Shown here in pieces: positions 37,627-46,711 of a stretch of DNA of 64,000 bases. Source of the stretch: Arenicellales bacterium. GTDB taxonomy: Bacteria > Pseudomonadota > Gammaproteobacteria > Arenicellales > JAJDZL01. The stretch is from contig OX638343.1 in NCBI GenBank assembly GCA_951813075.1, positions 1,048,149 through 1,112,148 on the forward strand, in the 5' to 3' direction. Each line of letters opens with the position of its first letter. Positions within the stretch are counted from its first letter, which is position 1. The position numbers were made by a program, and so were the translations under genes. A model generated the notes under the pieces. That model was not told where the DNA came from. It saw nothing but the letters and a program-made list of their open reading frames with translations, and did no database searches.

Positions 37627-38925
37627 ATGCCTAACGCTGCAAGTAAAATTCTGTTAATGATCATTCTGTTGCTGGCAGGTGCTCACGTGCACGCTGTAGT
37701 TACGATTGAAATCGACCAAGGCGTCAAGCGCGGAATTCCCATCGCTATCGTTCCGTTTGGGATTTCTGATGATATAGATCAGGAATTGGAACTTGACGAA
37801 GTCATCCGCAGCGATCTTTCAAGAACCGGACGCTTTGACGTATTGAACGTTGATAAATTCTTACAATCTCCTACAAAAGTTGAGGATGTGGATTTTGCTG
37901 ACTGGAAATTGATCAGCGTGGACTATCTGGTTATCGGGTCGATAGAACGAGTCGACGAAAGTAATTTCCGAATTGAAACCCGACTATTCAATGTCTTCAA
38001 TGAAAAACAAATTTTTGGTAGCCAATTTATCGCTACCACCAGCAGTGACAGGAAGGTAATGCACCAAATCGCCAATGAGGTGTACGAAAGGATAACCGGA
38101 ACCAAGAGCTCGTTTCATACAAGAATCGCATATACAGTCGCATCGGTCACCTCAGAAAATAAGACAGAACATAGACTCGTGGTTGCGGACTACGATGGAA
38201 AGAACGCGACCGTTATTCTCAAAACCGATAGTCCAATTCTCTCCCCCAGTTGGTCCCCAGATTCAGAAAAGATAACCTATTCGATATTAGGTCGGGATCA
38301 ATCCAAAATATGGGTTCAGGAAGTTTCAAGCGGCAATAGACAAATCGTAGCTGAATTCAAAGGGCAAAATCGGTCACCAAGCTGGTCGCCTGATGGAACT
38401 AGACTGGCGTTCGCAAATTCCCGTGATGGCAATTCCGACATTTTCATCCTTACCCTTGCCACCAGAGAGATAATCCAATTGACAACAGATCGTCAGATCG
38501 ATACGGAACCGGCATGGTCGCCGGATGCTGATTACATTGTCTTTACCTCAAACCGCGGAAAAGGTGCGCAGATATACAAAGTTCGGGCAAAAGAAAACCA
38601 GCAAATTGAACGATTGACAATCTACGGAAAATCCAATTCTCGAGCGAGTTATTCGCCGACGGGCAAACAACTGATTCTAATCACCGATCAGGGCACAGGT
38701 AATCAAGTCGGAATTTTTGATATCGAAAGTAAATCCATCTCAGTTGTCTCTTCCACCTCGATTGACGATTCAGCAGTTTATTCTCCGAATGGAGAAATGT
38801 TGATGTATGTCGTTGAGGGACGAGACAGACATATAAAGATTCTTTCGCCAGATGGTAGGATACAGTCACGGGTGGAAACTTTAGAAGGAGCGGTGAATCA
38901 AGTTGCTTGGAGTTGGGATAGTTAA
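37627..38925 (+). CDS. tolB: Tol-Pal system periplasmic protein TolB
   Basis: 432 residues. A signal peptide (ILLMIILLLAGAHVHAV) is followed by an N-terminal alpha/beta domain (IPIAIVPFGI, RTGRFDVL, DYLVIGSIE). The beta-propeller comes next, marked by repeated SWSPD, SWSPDGTRLAF, AWSPDADYIVF and YSPTGKQL words. It binds Pal and TolA and positions the complex at the outer membrane. Three bases after tolA. Confidence 0.95.
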   Translation: MPNAASKILLMIILLLAGAHVHAVVTIEIDQGVKRGIPIAIVPFGISDDIDQELELDEVIRSDLSRTGRFDVLNVDKFLQSPTKVEDVDFADWKLISVDYLVIGSIERVDESNFRIETRLFNVFNEKQIFGSQFIATTSSDRKVMHQIANEVYERITGTKSSFHTRIAYTVASVTSENKTEHRLVVADYDGKNATVILKTDSPILSPSWSPDSEKITYSILGRDQSKIWVQEVSSGNRQIVAEFKGQNRSPSWSPDGTRLAFANSRDGNSDIFILTLATREIIQLTTDRQIDTEPAWSPDADYIVFTSNRGKGAQIYKVRAKENQQIERLTIYGKSNSRASYSPTGKQLILITDQGTGNQVGIFDIESKSISVVSSTSIDDSAVYSPNGEMLMYVVEGRDRHIKILSPDGRIQSRVETLEGAVNQVAWSWDS

Positions 38926-38961
38926 AACAGTACGCATGGCTAATTTGGAGTTAATTCAAAA

Positions 38962-39519
38962 ATGATACGAAATCTATTTATCATCGGAATCACAATTTTT
39001 TCATTGGTTTTGCTCGCGGGTTGTGCAAAAGATCTGGAATCGGTCGATATTACCACCGTGGACTCTCCTGAATCTTCTGAAGGCGTGTCAGGCGATGAAG
39101 TCAGCGGTGTTTCTGGAACTGGCGATGCCGTCCAATTCGGCATTGATGGTGAAGACACTACCGGTACAGGCGACACTCAGGCTGTTGACCCGTTAAGTCA
39201 ACGAACCGTTTACTTTGGTTACGATGAATCCATAGTCAGTGACGAGGCTCAGACTATTATTCGCGCACATGCTGAAGTATTGCTTGACAATCCGGACGCG
39301 AATTTGGAGATTTTCGGACATGCAGACGAACGCGGAACACGGGAGTACAATCTCGCACTAGGTGACCAACGTGCCGTTGCAGTCAGTAGTTTCTTTCAGG
39401 AATTTGGAGTCGATGTTTCCAGAATTTCTGCGATTTCTTACGGCGAAGAACTTCCCGCGGTCATCGGTTCGGATGAATCAGCATGGAGTCTGAATCGGCG
39501 TGTCGAATTCGACTACTAG
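38962..39519 (+). CDS. pal: Peptidoglycan-associated lipoprotein Pal
   Basis: 185 residues. The lipobox is LLAGC with the lipidated Cys near 21. An unusually acidic Ser/Gly/Asp/Thr-rich linker of about 55 residues follows, then an OmpA-like domain (VYFGYDES, EIFGHADERGTREYNLALGDQRA, SYGEELP, LNRRVEF). It anchors the outer membrane to peptidoglycan. Confidence 0.95.
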   Translation: MIRNLFIIGITIFSLVLLAGCAKDLESVDITTVDSPESSEGVSGDEVSGVSGTGDAVQFGIDGEDTTGTGDTQAVDPLSQRTVYFGYDESIVSDEAQTIIRAHAEVLLDNPDANLEIFGHADERGTREYNLALGDQRAVAVSSFFQEFGVDVSRISAISYGEELPAVIGSDESAWSLNRRVEFDY

Positions 39520-39535
39520 TCGATAGAAATTAACT

Positions 39536-39578
39536 GGCCAATTTGGCCGCCCGGTCTGTAGTGATGTCCGGCACTACA
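39536..39578. terminator. Two hairpins between pal and cpoB
   Basis: GGCCAATTTGGCC (39536-39548) is a perfect palindrome. TGTAGTG at 39557-39563 pairs with CACTACA at 39572-39578. Neither has a strong T-tract, so they may be RNA-stability or attenuation structures rather than a full terminator. The 195-base gap is the widest in the tol operon. Confidence 0.4.
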
Positions 39579-39714
39579 TCCGGCAAGTAAGGCTTTAAGA
39601 AGGGATTTGATCGGAAATTTGTTAAAGTTTCATAAAAATACCTGCAATGAATTTCGACAAAACCCTTATATAATTGATTTCTTCGAGCATTTTTGGATTG
39701 TTACAAACTAGTCT

Positions 39715-40596
39715 ATGAGCAATCTGCAGACAAATTGGGCCAAGAAAACGTTTGCCGTGTTTACACTGGCATTTCTTGCTTCCGGATGTGAACCAGTTGA
39801 GACGTCATCGACAACTCCAACGACAAACATCACCGTGAGTGATGCCCCGACAAGCCAGTCGACAGACTCTCCGTCAGTACAATTAGTTGCGCAGGTTCAG
39901 CAACTCAATCAGGAAATCGGTGGACTGAGAGACCGCGTGGATATTCTGGAGTTTGAATTGGAAAAAGCCCGTGAGCGTCAGAAACAGTTGTATGACGACC
40001 TTGATCTGAGACTGCGTAAATTTGAACGTCAGCAATCTCGTCCCACAAACCAAACCCGGCAAACTGATACAACCTCCAGTGCTGAATCGCCAGAATCAGA
40101 CACCGCAGCACAACCCGAAACAACCGCAGAGTCACAAGAAGAGTCTGCACCATCTGTGTCTATTGAAATCGCTAACCAACCGGCGTTTACGGAAATTGAT
40201 CTTCAAGCAATGCGGGACGCGTATGATGGTGCTTTCCGCACGCTGAAAACCGGAAATTTTGACGAAGCGAAAACTAAATTTCAGGAATTTATTGAAAGTT
40301 ACCCCTCCAGCGATCTTGTCGACGACGCCTGGTACTGGATTGCTGAATCGAATTACATCACTAAAGAATTCGAACAGGCGATAAAGCTTTATCAGTACGT
40401 TGCCAGACAATATCCCGACTATCAGCGAGCACACGAAGCCCTGCTGAAGATTGGCTATATCTACTATGAGCTAGAAAATTACGAGGAAGCGCAACTGTAT
40501 CTGAATGAGGTACTCGACAAATTTCCCGCCAGTCGCTCCGCGTTTTCCGCGCAACGTCGCCTAAATAAAATGAAACGAGACGGCATTATCCAATAA
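39715..40596 (+). CDS. cpoB: Cell division coordinator CpoB (YbgF)
   Basis: 293 residues. The N-terminus ends in LAFLASGC, a good lipobox, so the protein may be lipid-anchored instead of freely periplasmic. A coiled-coil (VQQLNQEIGGLRDRVDILE) and a Gln/Thr/Ser-rich linker come next. Tetratricopeptide repeats follow (AYDGAFRTLKTGNFDEAKTKFQEF, DDAWYWIAESNY, YEEAQLYLNEVLDKFP). It tunes the Tol system and septal peptidoglycan synthesis. Last gene of the cluster. Confidence 0.92.
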   Translation: MSNLQTNWAKKTFAVFTLAFLASGCEPVETSSTTPTTNITVSDAPTSQSTDSPSVQLVAQVQQLNQEIGGLRDRVDILEFELEKARERQKQLYDDLDLRLRKFERQQSRPTNQTRQTDTTSSAESPESDTAAQPETTAESQEESAPSVSIEIANQPAFTEIDLQAMRDAYDGAFRTLKTGNFDEAKTKFQEFIESYPSSDLVDDAWYWIAESNYITKEFEQAIKLYQYVARQYPDYQRAHEALLKIGYIYYELENYEEAQLYLNEVLDKFPASRSAFSAQRRLNKMKRDGIIQ

Positions 40597-40610
40597 CCCG
40601 CCATCCCCCG

Positions 40611-40635
40611 TAGGCCTATGTGATCGTTAGGCCTA
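40611..40635. terminator. Hairpin between convergent cpoB and livF
   Basis: Two copies of the self-complementary TAGGCCTA (40611-40618, 40628-40635) flank a 9-base spacer. The right copy includes the livF stop. It could serve as a bidirectional terminator. Confidence 0.45.
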
Positions 40636-41337
40636 TCCAAGTCCAATATATCGCAGTTGAAGTTCCTCGTCAGAAGCCAATTGCGCGGAATCGCCCTCCC
40701 ATACAACGTGACCTTTCTCAATAACGTAGTGTCGGTCACCGATTCTCAACAGCGATTCGAGATTTTTGTCGATCAGAAGTATGGACTGCCGATTGTCTTT
40801 GAGTTTTACGATACTACTCCAAATCTGCTTCCGTAACAATGGAGAAAGACCTTCAGTCGCTTCATCCAGCAGCAGTAAATGGGGATTGGTCATCAATGCC
40901 CTGCCGATTGACAACATCTGCTGCTCGCCACCAGAGATCCGATTACCGGCGATCCCTGCTCGCGCCTCCAATGCGGGGAACAATGCGAATATCTTGTCGA
41001 CGGTCCACGGATCAGTGAGTTCGTTTTTGTTGTTTGCAGTCGCAATCAAATTCTCGATTACATTCAAGTTCGGAAAGATTCGTCTGCCCTCGGGTGCGAG
41101 TGCCAATCCGGCTTGAGCTATTCTAAATGCGGGCCAGTTTGTAATCTCCTGATTCTGGAAAAATATGACACCATTGCGAGTTTCATTCAATCCCATTATC
41201 GAACGTATCGTTGTAGTCTTGCCCATCCCATTTCTGCCTAGCAATGTCACTATCTCGCCCGCTTTGACTTCAATGCTCATTTCAAAGAGCACCTGAGTCA
41301 AACCGTAGTAGGAGTTAATTCCTTGAACAGAAAGCAT
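40633..41337 (-). CDS. livF: Branched-chain amino-acid-type ABC transporter ATPase LivF
   Basis: 234 residues. GRNGMGKTT (Walker A), PEGRRIFPNLNVIENL, ISGGEQQMLSIGRAL (signature) and LLLLDEATEGLSP (Walker B) are all typical of LivF. It powers import with LivG at the inner membrane. Last gene of the operon, 2 bases after livG. Confidence 0.93.
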   Translation of the reverse strand: MLSVQGINSYYGLTQVLFEMSIEVKAGEIVTLLGRNGMGKTTTIRSIMGLNETRNGVIFFQNQEITNWPAFRIAQAGLALAPEGRRIFPNLNVIENLIATANNKNELTDPWTVDKIFALFPALEARAGIAGNRISGGEQQMLSIGRALMTNPHLLLLDEATEGLSPLLRKQIWSSIVKLKDNRQSILLIDKNLESLLRIGDRHYVIEKGHVVWEGDSAQLASDEELQLRYIGLG

Positions 41338-41339
41338 TG

Positions 41340-42122
41340 CTAGTCATCATGTCCAAGATAAGCCATCTGGACAAATTCATCTTTACGCACGTTATCCGGC
41401 GTGTCACTTTTTATCAGGCGACCATAAACCATTACTGAAATTCGGTCCGCAAGAGCAAACACGGCATCCATGTCGTGCTCTATCAACAAAATAGTGTACT
41501 TGCGTTTCAGACTCTTTAAAAATTCGAGAATTCTTGCAGAATCGGATCTACCCATGCCCGCCAAGGGCTCATCGAGTACCAGCAATTTGGGCGTCGTCGC
41601 CAAAGCAATCGCAATTTCCAGGTGACGTTGTTCCCCATAAGCGAGATTTCCCGCGATCGTATCTAAATGATTTTGCAATCCGACGGATTGAAGCACATCA
41701 ACAGCCTTATCTTGAATGTCAGCTTCAGAAGACACTCGTTTCCAGAACCGGAAACTGTGCCCATGATGCGCCTGAATTGCAACAGCCACATTTTCCTGAC
41801 ATGTGAAATCCTTTAGAATTGACGTCACCTGAAATGAACGAGCGAGTCCCATCAGCGATCGCGACGGGGCACTGATATCATTGATCTTTCTGCCATCGAA
41901 CTCGATCTCGCCTGAATCACATTCTAGGATCCCTGTTATGAGTGAAATCAATGTCGTCTTACCGGCACCGTTTGGACCGATAAGGGCGTGAAGTTCCCCC
42001 GAAATTATTTCAATATCAATACTATCGGCTGCTTTGACCCCACCAAATTGCTTGCTTAGACTGCGGGTAATAAGTAGATTTTCAGCCACTTCCTGAACCT
42101 CGCTTACCAAGCATTCCATCAA
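41340..42122 (-). CDS. livG: Branched-chain amino-acid-type ABC transporter ATPase LivG
   Basis: 260 residues. GPNGAGKTTL is Walker A, GLARSFQVTSILKDFTCQENV the LivG-type Q-loop, YGEQRHLEIAIAL the signature and LVLDEPLAGM Walker B. Its start overlaps livM by 41 bases; a GTG nearer to ENLLITRSLS would shorten it, so the start is uncertain. Confidence 0.92.
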   Translation of the reverse strand: MMECLVSEVQEVAENLLITRSLSKQFGGVKAADSIDIEIISGELHALIGPNGAGKTTLISLITGILECDSGEIEFDGRKINDISAPSRSLMGLARSFQVTSILKDFTCQENVAVAIQAHHGHSFRFWKRVSSEADIQDKAVDVLQSVGLQNHLDTIAGNLAYGEQRHLEIAIALATTPKLLVLDEPLAGMGRSDSARILEFLKSLKRKYTILLIEHDMDAVFALADRISVMVYGRLIKSDTPDNVRKDEFVQMAYLGHDD

Positions 42123-43047
42123 TTCCGCGTGGCGACAACAAAACTACAAGAATCAAAAATGGGCCAAAAATGATGTGCCAGTGCTCTGTAAATCGAGCGA
42201 GAATCTCAGAAATCAGCCAGAACACCATCGCACCTGTGAGCGGACCCAAGATACTCGCCATTCCGCCCAATACAACCATGAATATCAACTCTCCAGAGCG
42301 AGTCCAGTGCATCACGTCCGGACTGACAAATTTCTCAACGTTGGCGCTCAGCACACCGGCGAGTGTGCACATCACACCGGCAATCATAAAGCACACCAGT
42401 CTATATCGGAATGTCGAGTGCCCGATCACTTCCATTCGCAACTCGTTGGATTTGGCACCGCGTATTACATATCCAAATCTCGAATGAATTAAACGATAGG
42501 TCAGATACAGACAGCCAACCATCACCAGAAAGATGAGGTAGTAGCGATGAAATGGATTGTCAAGATTTATGATATTGGTTCCGAATTCGCTTCTCACGTA
42601 AATGATCAATCCGTCGTCACTGCCATACTCTTCGATACTGATTGACAGATAGTAGATCATTTGCGTAAGCGCCATGGTGATCATGATGAAATACACGCCG
42701 CGCGTGCGCAAGGCGATTCCTCCAAACACAAATGAAATGATTGTCGCTACGCCCAGCGCAATCGGAACTTGAATAAAGATGTTATTGATATCGTAGTACG
42801 AACAAATTCCGACCGCATATGCGCCGATTCCCAAGTACAGCGCATGACCAAAACTGATCAGCCCCCCATAGCCAAGAATCAGATTCAGACTGATGGCTGC
42901 TATCGCCCATATCATCAAACGGGCAAACAGATTCATATAGTAGGGTTCGTCAATCAACGTTGCAATGATCGGCACTAACATGCATGTCCCGACGACCAAG
43001 GTGCCCACCACACCTCGCCGAGTGAATAAAGGTTTCCAATCAATCAT
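42082..43047 (-). CDS. livM: Branched-chain amino-acid-type ABC transporter permease LivM
   Basis: 321 residues with eight to ten hydrophobic segments. AISLNLILGYGGLISFGHALYLGIGAYA is the family signature, and GVLSANVEKFVSP with VMVVLGGMAS-like text near the end is also typical. The membrane part that partners LivH. Substrate class cannot be fixed from the sequence: branched-chain amino acids, amides or urea are all possible for this family. Confidence 0.92.
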   Translation of the reverse strand: MIDWKPLFTRRGVVGTLVVGTCMLVPIIATLIDEPYYMNLFARLMIWAIAAISLNLILGYGGLISFGHALYLGIGAYAVGICSYYDINNIFIQVPIALGVATIISFVFGGIALRTRGVYFIMITMALTQMIYYLSISIEEYGSDDGLIIYVRSEFGTNIINLDNPFHRYYLIFLVMVGCLYLTYRLIHSRFGYVIRGAKSNELRMEVIGHSTFRYRLVCFMIAGVMCTLAGVLSANVEKFVSPDVMHWTRSGELIFMVVLGGMASILGPLTGAMVFWLISEILARFTEHWHIIFGPFLILVVLLSPRGIDGMLGKRGSGSG

Positions 43048-43059
43048 CGTTCAACAGCG

Positions 43060-43983
43060 TCAGTTTGGTTGTTTACCGAAGAGACCTGTCGGCTTGAAGA
43101 ACAGAATACCGGCCATGAATATGTAAATCAGCATGGATGATATCGCTGGCGCAGCCGCTTCCGCCGCATTGATCGGAATGAAAAGTGCCAGGATGACATC
43201 TAAAAATGAGCGTCCCAGCGAATCGATCAATCCTGTAATCAGTGCCGCGATGAAACTACCACGAATTGAGCCAATGCCTCCGATCACAATCACTACAAAT
43301 GCGACGATAATGATCTGTTCGCCCATACCTGAGTTGGCACCCAAGATTGGAGCCATAAGAACTCCAGCCAAAGCACTGAGTGCGGTTCCCAGTCCAAAGA
43401 CTAAAGTAAACAAAAGACGTATGTTGGTCCCGAGCGCGTAAACCATTTCCCGATCCGAAGCACCCGCTCGGATCAGCATACCGAGGCGGGTTCTGGTCAC
43501 AAGCAACCACATACCGATCGCAAGCAGGATTCCTGTACCGATAATCATCAGTCGATAGAGTGAATACTCGATCCCAAATGGCAACGGTACAGTCGAGGAA
43601 AGATACTCGGGAACTGGGACTGTCAGTCCTTCAAGTGGCCAGACGATCTGAACGAGTTCATTGAAAAATAGAATTAATCCGAAAGTTGCCAGCACCTGAT
43701 CCAAATGATGGCGTTGATACAATGTTCTCAGAGTCGTGACTTCGGTGATTATTCCGATCCCAGCAACAATCGGAACAGCGAGAACAAGCGCGAGAATAAA
43801 AGATCCTGTCCAGAGAAAAATAGTCGCTCCGAAGAACGCACCCAGCATATACATGGACCCATGCGCAAGATTGACGAGGTCCATGATACCAAAGGTCAAG
43901 GTTAAACCTGCGGCGAGTAGAAACAGCAGAACACCGAACTGCACACCATTCAGGAATTGTTCAATTAGCAGTGCCCACTCCAA
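43060..43983 (-). CDS. livH: Branched-chain amino-acid-type ABC transporter permease LivH
   Basis: 307 residues, multiple membrane segments. GLTLTFGIMDLVNLAHGSMYMLGAF is the LivH signature; LGTNIRLLFTLVFGLGTALSALAGVL and VIVIGGIGSIRGSFIAALI follow. First permease gene after the binding protein, separated from it by about 200 bases containing a strong hairpin. Confidence 0.93.
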   Translation of the reverse strand: MEWALLIEQFLNGVQFGVLLFLLAAGLTLTFGIMDLVNLAHGSMYMLGAFFGATIFLWTGSFILALVLAVPIVAGIGIITEVTTLRTLYQRHHLDQVLATFGLILFFNELVQIVWPLEGLTVPVPEYLSSTVPLPFGIEYSLYRLMIIGTGILLAIGMWLLVTRTRLGMLIRAGASDREMVYALGTNIRLLFTLVFGLGTALSALAGVLMAPILGANSGMGEQIIIVAFVVIVIGGIGSIRGSFIAALITGLIDSLGRSFLDVILALFIPINAAEAAAPAISSMLIYIFMAGILFFKPTGLFGKQPN

Positions 43984-44069
43984 CTTAATTTACCTGAATA
44001 ACTGCGATTAGTGATGATTTTCGGTCTGTGATTTCCCGATTAAGATCAAAGTCCTTCAGACCTTACAGA

Positions 44070-44102
44070 AACTGCAAGGCTTGAAATTCAAGCCTTGCAG
44101 TT
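44070..44102. terminator. Perfect 16-bp stem-loop between binding-protein and permease genes
   Basis: AACTGCAAGGCTTGAA (44070-44085) and TTCAAGCCTTGCAGTT (44087-44102) are perfectly complementary with one base between them. The position after the binding-protein gene and before livH is where ABC operons often keep a partial terminator or RNA stabiliser. Such a structure gives more binding protein than permease. Confidence 0.75.
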
Positions 44103-44186
44103 GTAGTTACCTAGCTTGTGCAGATGTACGCACACCAACGATTTTAGCAGTTCCAAAATCCCCGGATGAGCACACCTCGAAGAAAC

Positions 44187-45362
44187 TTACATATTACATT
44201 CGCTTGCGTAAACGTCCTGATGCATGGTCAGCACTTCTTCGCGCACTGAAGTTGTCCATACACCGTTTTCGTCTTCAACCACTTCACGGCTATAGAAATT
44301 CTGGATCGGGAAATGATTGGAACCAATCGAAAATTCGCCTCTGACAGAGTCGTAGTCTGCCTTTTCCAGCGCGGCTCTCAAACCATCTACGTTACTCATG
44401 TCACCTCCAACCGCTTCGACCGCACTTTTGATATACATGACCGCGTCATAGCTTTGAGCAGCGTAAAAACTTGGATACTTGCCATACTTTGCTTTGAAAC
44501 CATCGACAAACTTCTTGTTGGCGGCATTGTCTAGATCAGGTGCCCAGAATTGTGTCATCGTAGTCCCCAAGACACCGTTCATACCGGCCGACTGAAATCT
44601 CGGCAAGCTAATTGAGTCAATTGTAAATACGGAATAAAGGTCAACCTTCCCAGCAAGACCCGACTGTTCATACTGCGAAATGAACGCTGGACCATGCCTG
44701 CCCGGATAGAAGATAAATACGGCATCTGGATTTGCAGCCTTAATTTTCGAAAGCTCAGATGACCAGTCAATTTGATCTGGCCACTTTGTCATGTCAATGC
44801 CGACAATCTCACCCTTGTATGTTCGCTCAACACCAGCCACCATATTTTTACCCGCGGCGTATAGCGGCGCGACAACGTACACGGAATTCACGCCACGCTG
44901 ATTTAATACTTCGCCCATCGCCATGGGAGTCTGGTCATTCTGCCATGAGATATTGAAAAAGTTCTCATGACATCCCTTGCCTGCAAGTTGTGAAGGCCCT
45001 GCATTGGCACTGATCAAGATCTTGCCAGCATCCAGTACGGTGGTTGCTGAAGCAAGTAATACGTGAGACCAGATATAGCCAAAAACAATATCCACCTTTT
45101 CTTGAGTCACCAGTCGTTCTGTCGCCTGCTTTCCTTTCTGAGGATTAAACTCATCATCGCCATAGACGATTTCGACGTCAGTCGAACCCATCTTGTTGTC
45201 GATGTGATCTAGCGCCAGTTCCACAGCGTCTCTCATATCGTTCCCTATCACGGCGGCCGGAGTACTGAGTGTCGTAACAAATCCCAGTTTTACCGTTGCC
45301 GAATACGCATTGGGTGCAATCAGAAAAATGCTGACTGCAATCGTAATAAATATTTTTTTCAT
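44187..45362 (-). CDS. ABC transporter substrate-binding protein (branched-chain amino-acid type)
   Basis: 391 residues with a signal peptide (KKIFITIAVSIFLIAPNAYSA) cleaved before TVKLGFVTTLSTPAAVIG. The type I periplasmic-binding fold is seen in ELALDHIDNKMG, EIVYGDDEFNPQKGKQATERLV, ISANAGPSQLAGKGC and AAQSYDAVMYIKSAVEAVGG. It delivers the ligand to LivHMGF. First gene of the operon. Confidence 0.92.
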   Translation of the reverse strand: MKKIFITIAVSIFLIAPNAYSATVKLGFVTTLSTPAAVIGNDMRDAVELALDHIDNKMGSTDVEIVYGDDEFNPQKGKQATERLVTQEKVDIVFGYIWSHVLLASATTVLDAGKILISANAGPSQLAGKGCHENFFNISWQNDQTPMAMGEVLNQRGVNSVYVVAPLYAAGKNMVAGVERTYKGEIVGIDMTKWPDQIDWSSELSKIKAANPDAVFIFYPGRHGPAFISQYEQSGLAGKVDLYSVFTIDSISLPRFQSAGMNGVLGTTMTQFWAPDLDNAANKKFVDGFKAKYGKYPSFYAAQSYDAVMYIKSAVEAVGGDMSNVDGLRAALEKADYDSVRGEFSIGSNHFPIQNFYSREVVEDENGVWTTSVREEVLTMHQDVYASECNM

Positions 45363-45560
45363 GTCGTCTATCCCAAAATTTTTCAGATTCTATCGTTCGT
45401 TTATTTACATTCTTAAATGTAACTCCTCAATCATTCGTCATCCGCCCGCAGACAACTTCATTCCCGAACTGCTTGTACAGCGTCCAATTCCTATTATTCC
45501 ACTACTATTGCATTAGCGCAAATATATTCATTATCCGAGGTTGAATCCAAATCAACAGAC

Positions 45561-46622
45561 CTATGCTGCATGCCTCTCAAGCGCCCAGTTTACATGCTCC
45601 CGTACTATTGATGAAGAGTGGTTTTTTCTTTTTCGCAGTGAATTTATGACTTCCGGTGTTGACTTGGCATTCCCAAGTGCGACGGCAACATTTCTGAGCC
45701 ACATTTGGTAGCCTGCGCGGCGTATAGCAGATCCCTCCGTTTTGTTCAAGAACTCCTGTTCTGTCCAATTGAATACCGCGCACAGCGATGTAGAGTCGAG
45801 TTGATTCCGTACTTGAAATCCGGGTTCATCTGAATCGCTAGAAAATCGATTCCAAGGGCACACCATCTGACAGTCATCACATCCAAATATTCTATTGCCG
45901 ACAAGAGGTCTGAGCTCAAGCGGTATCGATCCTTTGAATTCTATAGTCAGATAGGAAATACACCGTCGGGCATCAACGACATATGGCTCAACGATCGCAT
46001 CGGTCGGACACGCGGATATGCACGAAGTACACGAACCGCAGTGATCGAGTTCGGGAGAATCCACGGGAAGTGGTAAATCGGTGTACAGCTCTCCCAGAAA
46101 AAACCACGATCCGGCACGTCGATTGAGAAGATTTGAATGCTTGCCGATCCAGCCAAGTCCAGCTTTTTGCGCAATCGGTTTTTCCATAACCGGCGCACTG
46201 TCAGCGAACGCCCGATAGCTGAACTGCCCGATTTCATTCTGAATTTGACGAGCTAGCTTTTCGAGCCGTTTACGAATCAATTTGTGATAATCACGCCCTG
46301 TCGCGTATCGGGAGACAAATGCCATTACCGAATCATCCAGAACTTCGCGAATCGCCTTGGATCGCGGTGGGAAATAATCCATGCGAACCGAGATGATTCG
46401 AATCGTTCCACTGATCAACTCTCCCGGCCTGGTTCGTCTTGATCCGTGCCGAACCATGTAATGCAGTTCTCCATGCATTCCTTGATTCAGCCAGTTATTA
46501 AGATGATTCTCAGCTTGAAACAGATCGGTGTCTGTTATACCCACCTGTTGAAAACCGAGTTCCTGACCCCAGCCTTTGATTCTGGCAGCCAGTACATGCA
46601 GATCGGAGTCGGTTAGTGACAT
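45561..46622 (-). CDS. queG: Epoxyqueuosine reductase
   Basis: 353 residues. The N-terminal cobalamin-binding half (AFADSAPVMEKPIAQKAGLGWIGKHSNLL) is typical of QueG. Two [4Fe-4S] sites follow: CGSCTSCISACPTDAI and CDDCQMVCPWN. The C-terminus has a short HEAT-like helical tail. The enzyme performs the last step of queuosine synthesis in tRNA. Confidence 0.94.
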   Translation of the reverse strand: MSLTDSDLHVLAARIKGWGQELGFQQVGITDTDLFQAENHLNNWLNQGMHGELHYMVRHGSRRTRPGELISGTIRIISVRMDYFPPRSKAIREVLDDSVMAFVSRYATGRDYHKLIRKRLEKLARQIQNEIGQFSYRAFADSAPVMEKPIAQKAGLGWIGKHSNLLNRRAGSWFFLGELYTDLPLPVDSPELDHCGSCTSCISACPTDAIVEPYVVDARRCISYLTIEFKGSIPLELRPLVGNRIFGCDDCQMVCPWNRFSSDSDEPGFQVRNQLDSTSLCAVFNWTEQEFLNKTEGSAIRRAGYQMWLRNVAVALGNAKSTPEVINSLRKRKNHSSSIVREHVNWALERHAA

Positions 46623-46711
46623 TCCTGGTTACCAAAGCCCGTCATTTCCATTCTCTAAAGATATAGTCTATGAAATGTGACTGGTTTTCCTGCCACCCAC
46701 CAATTGCCGAT

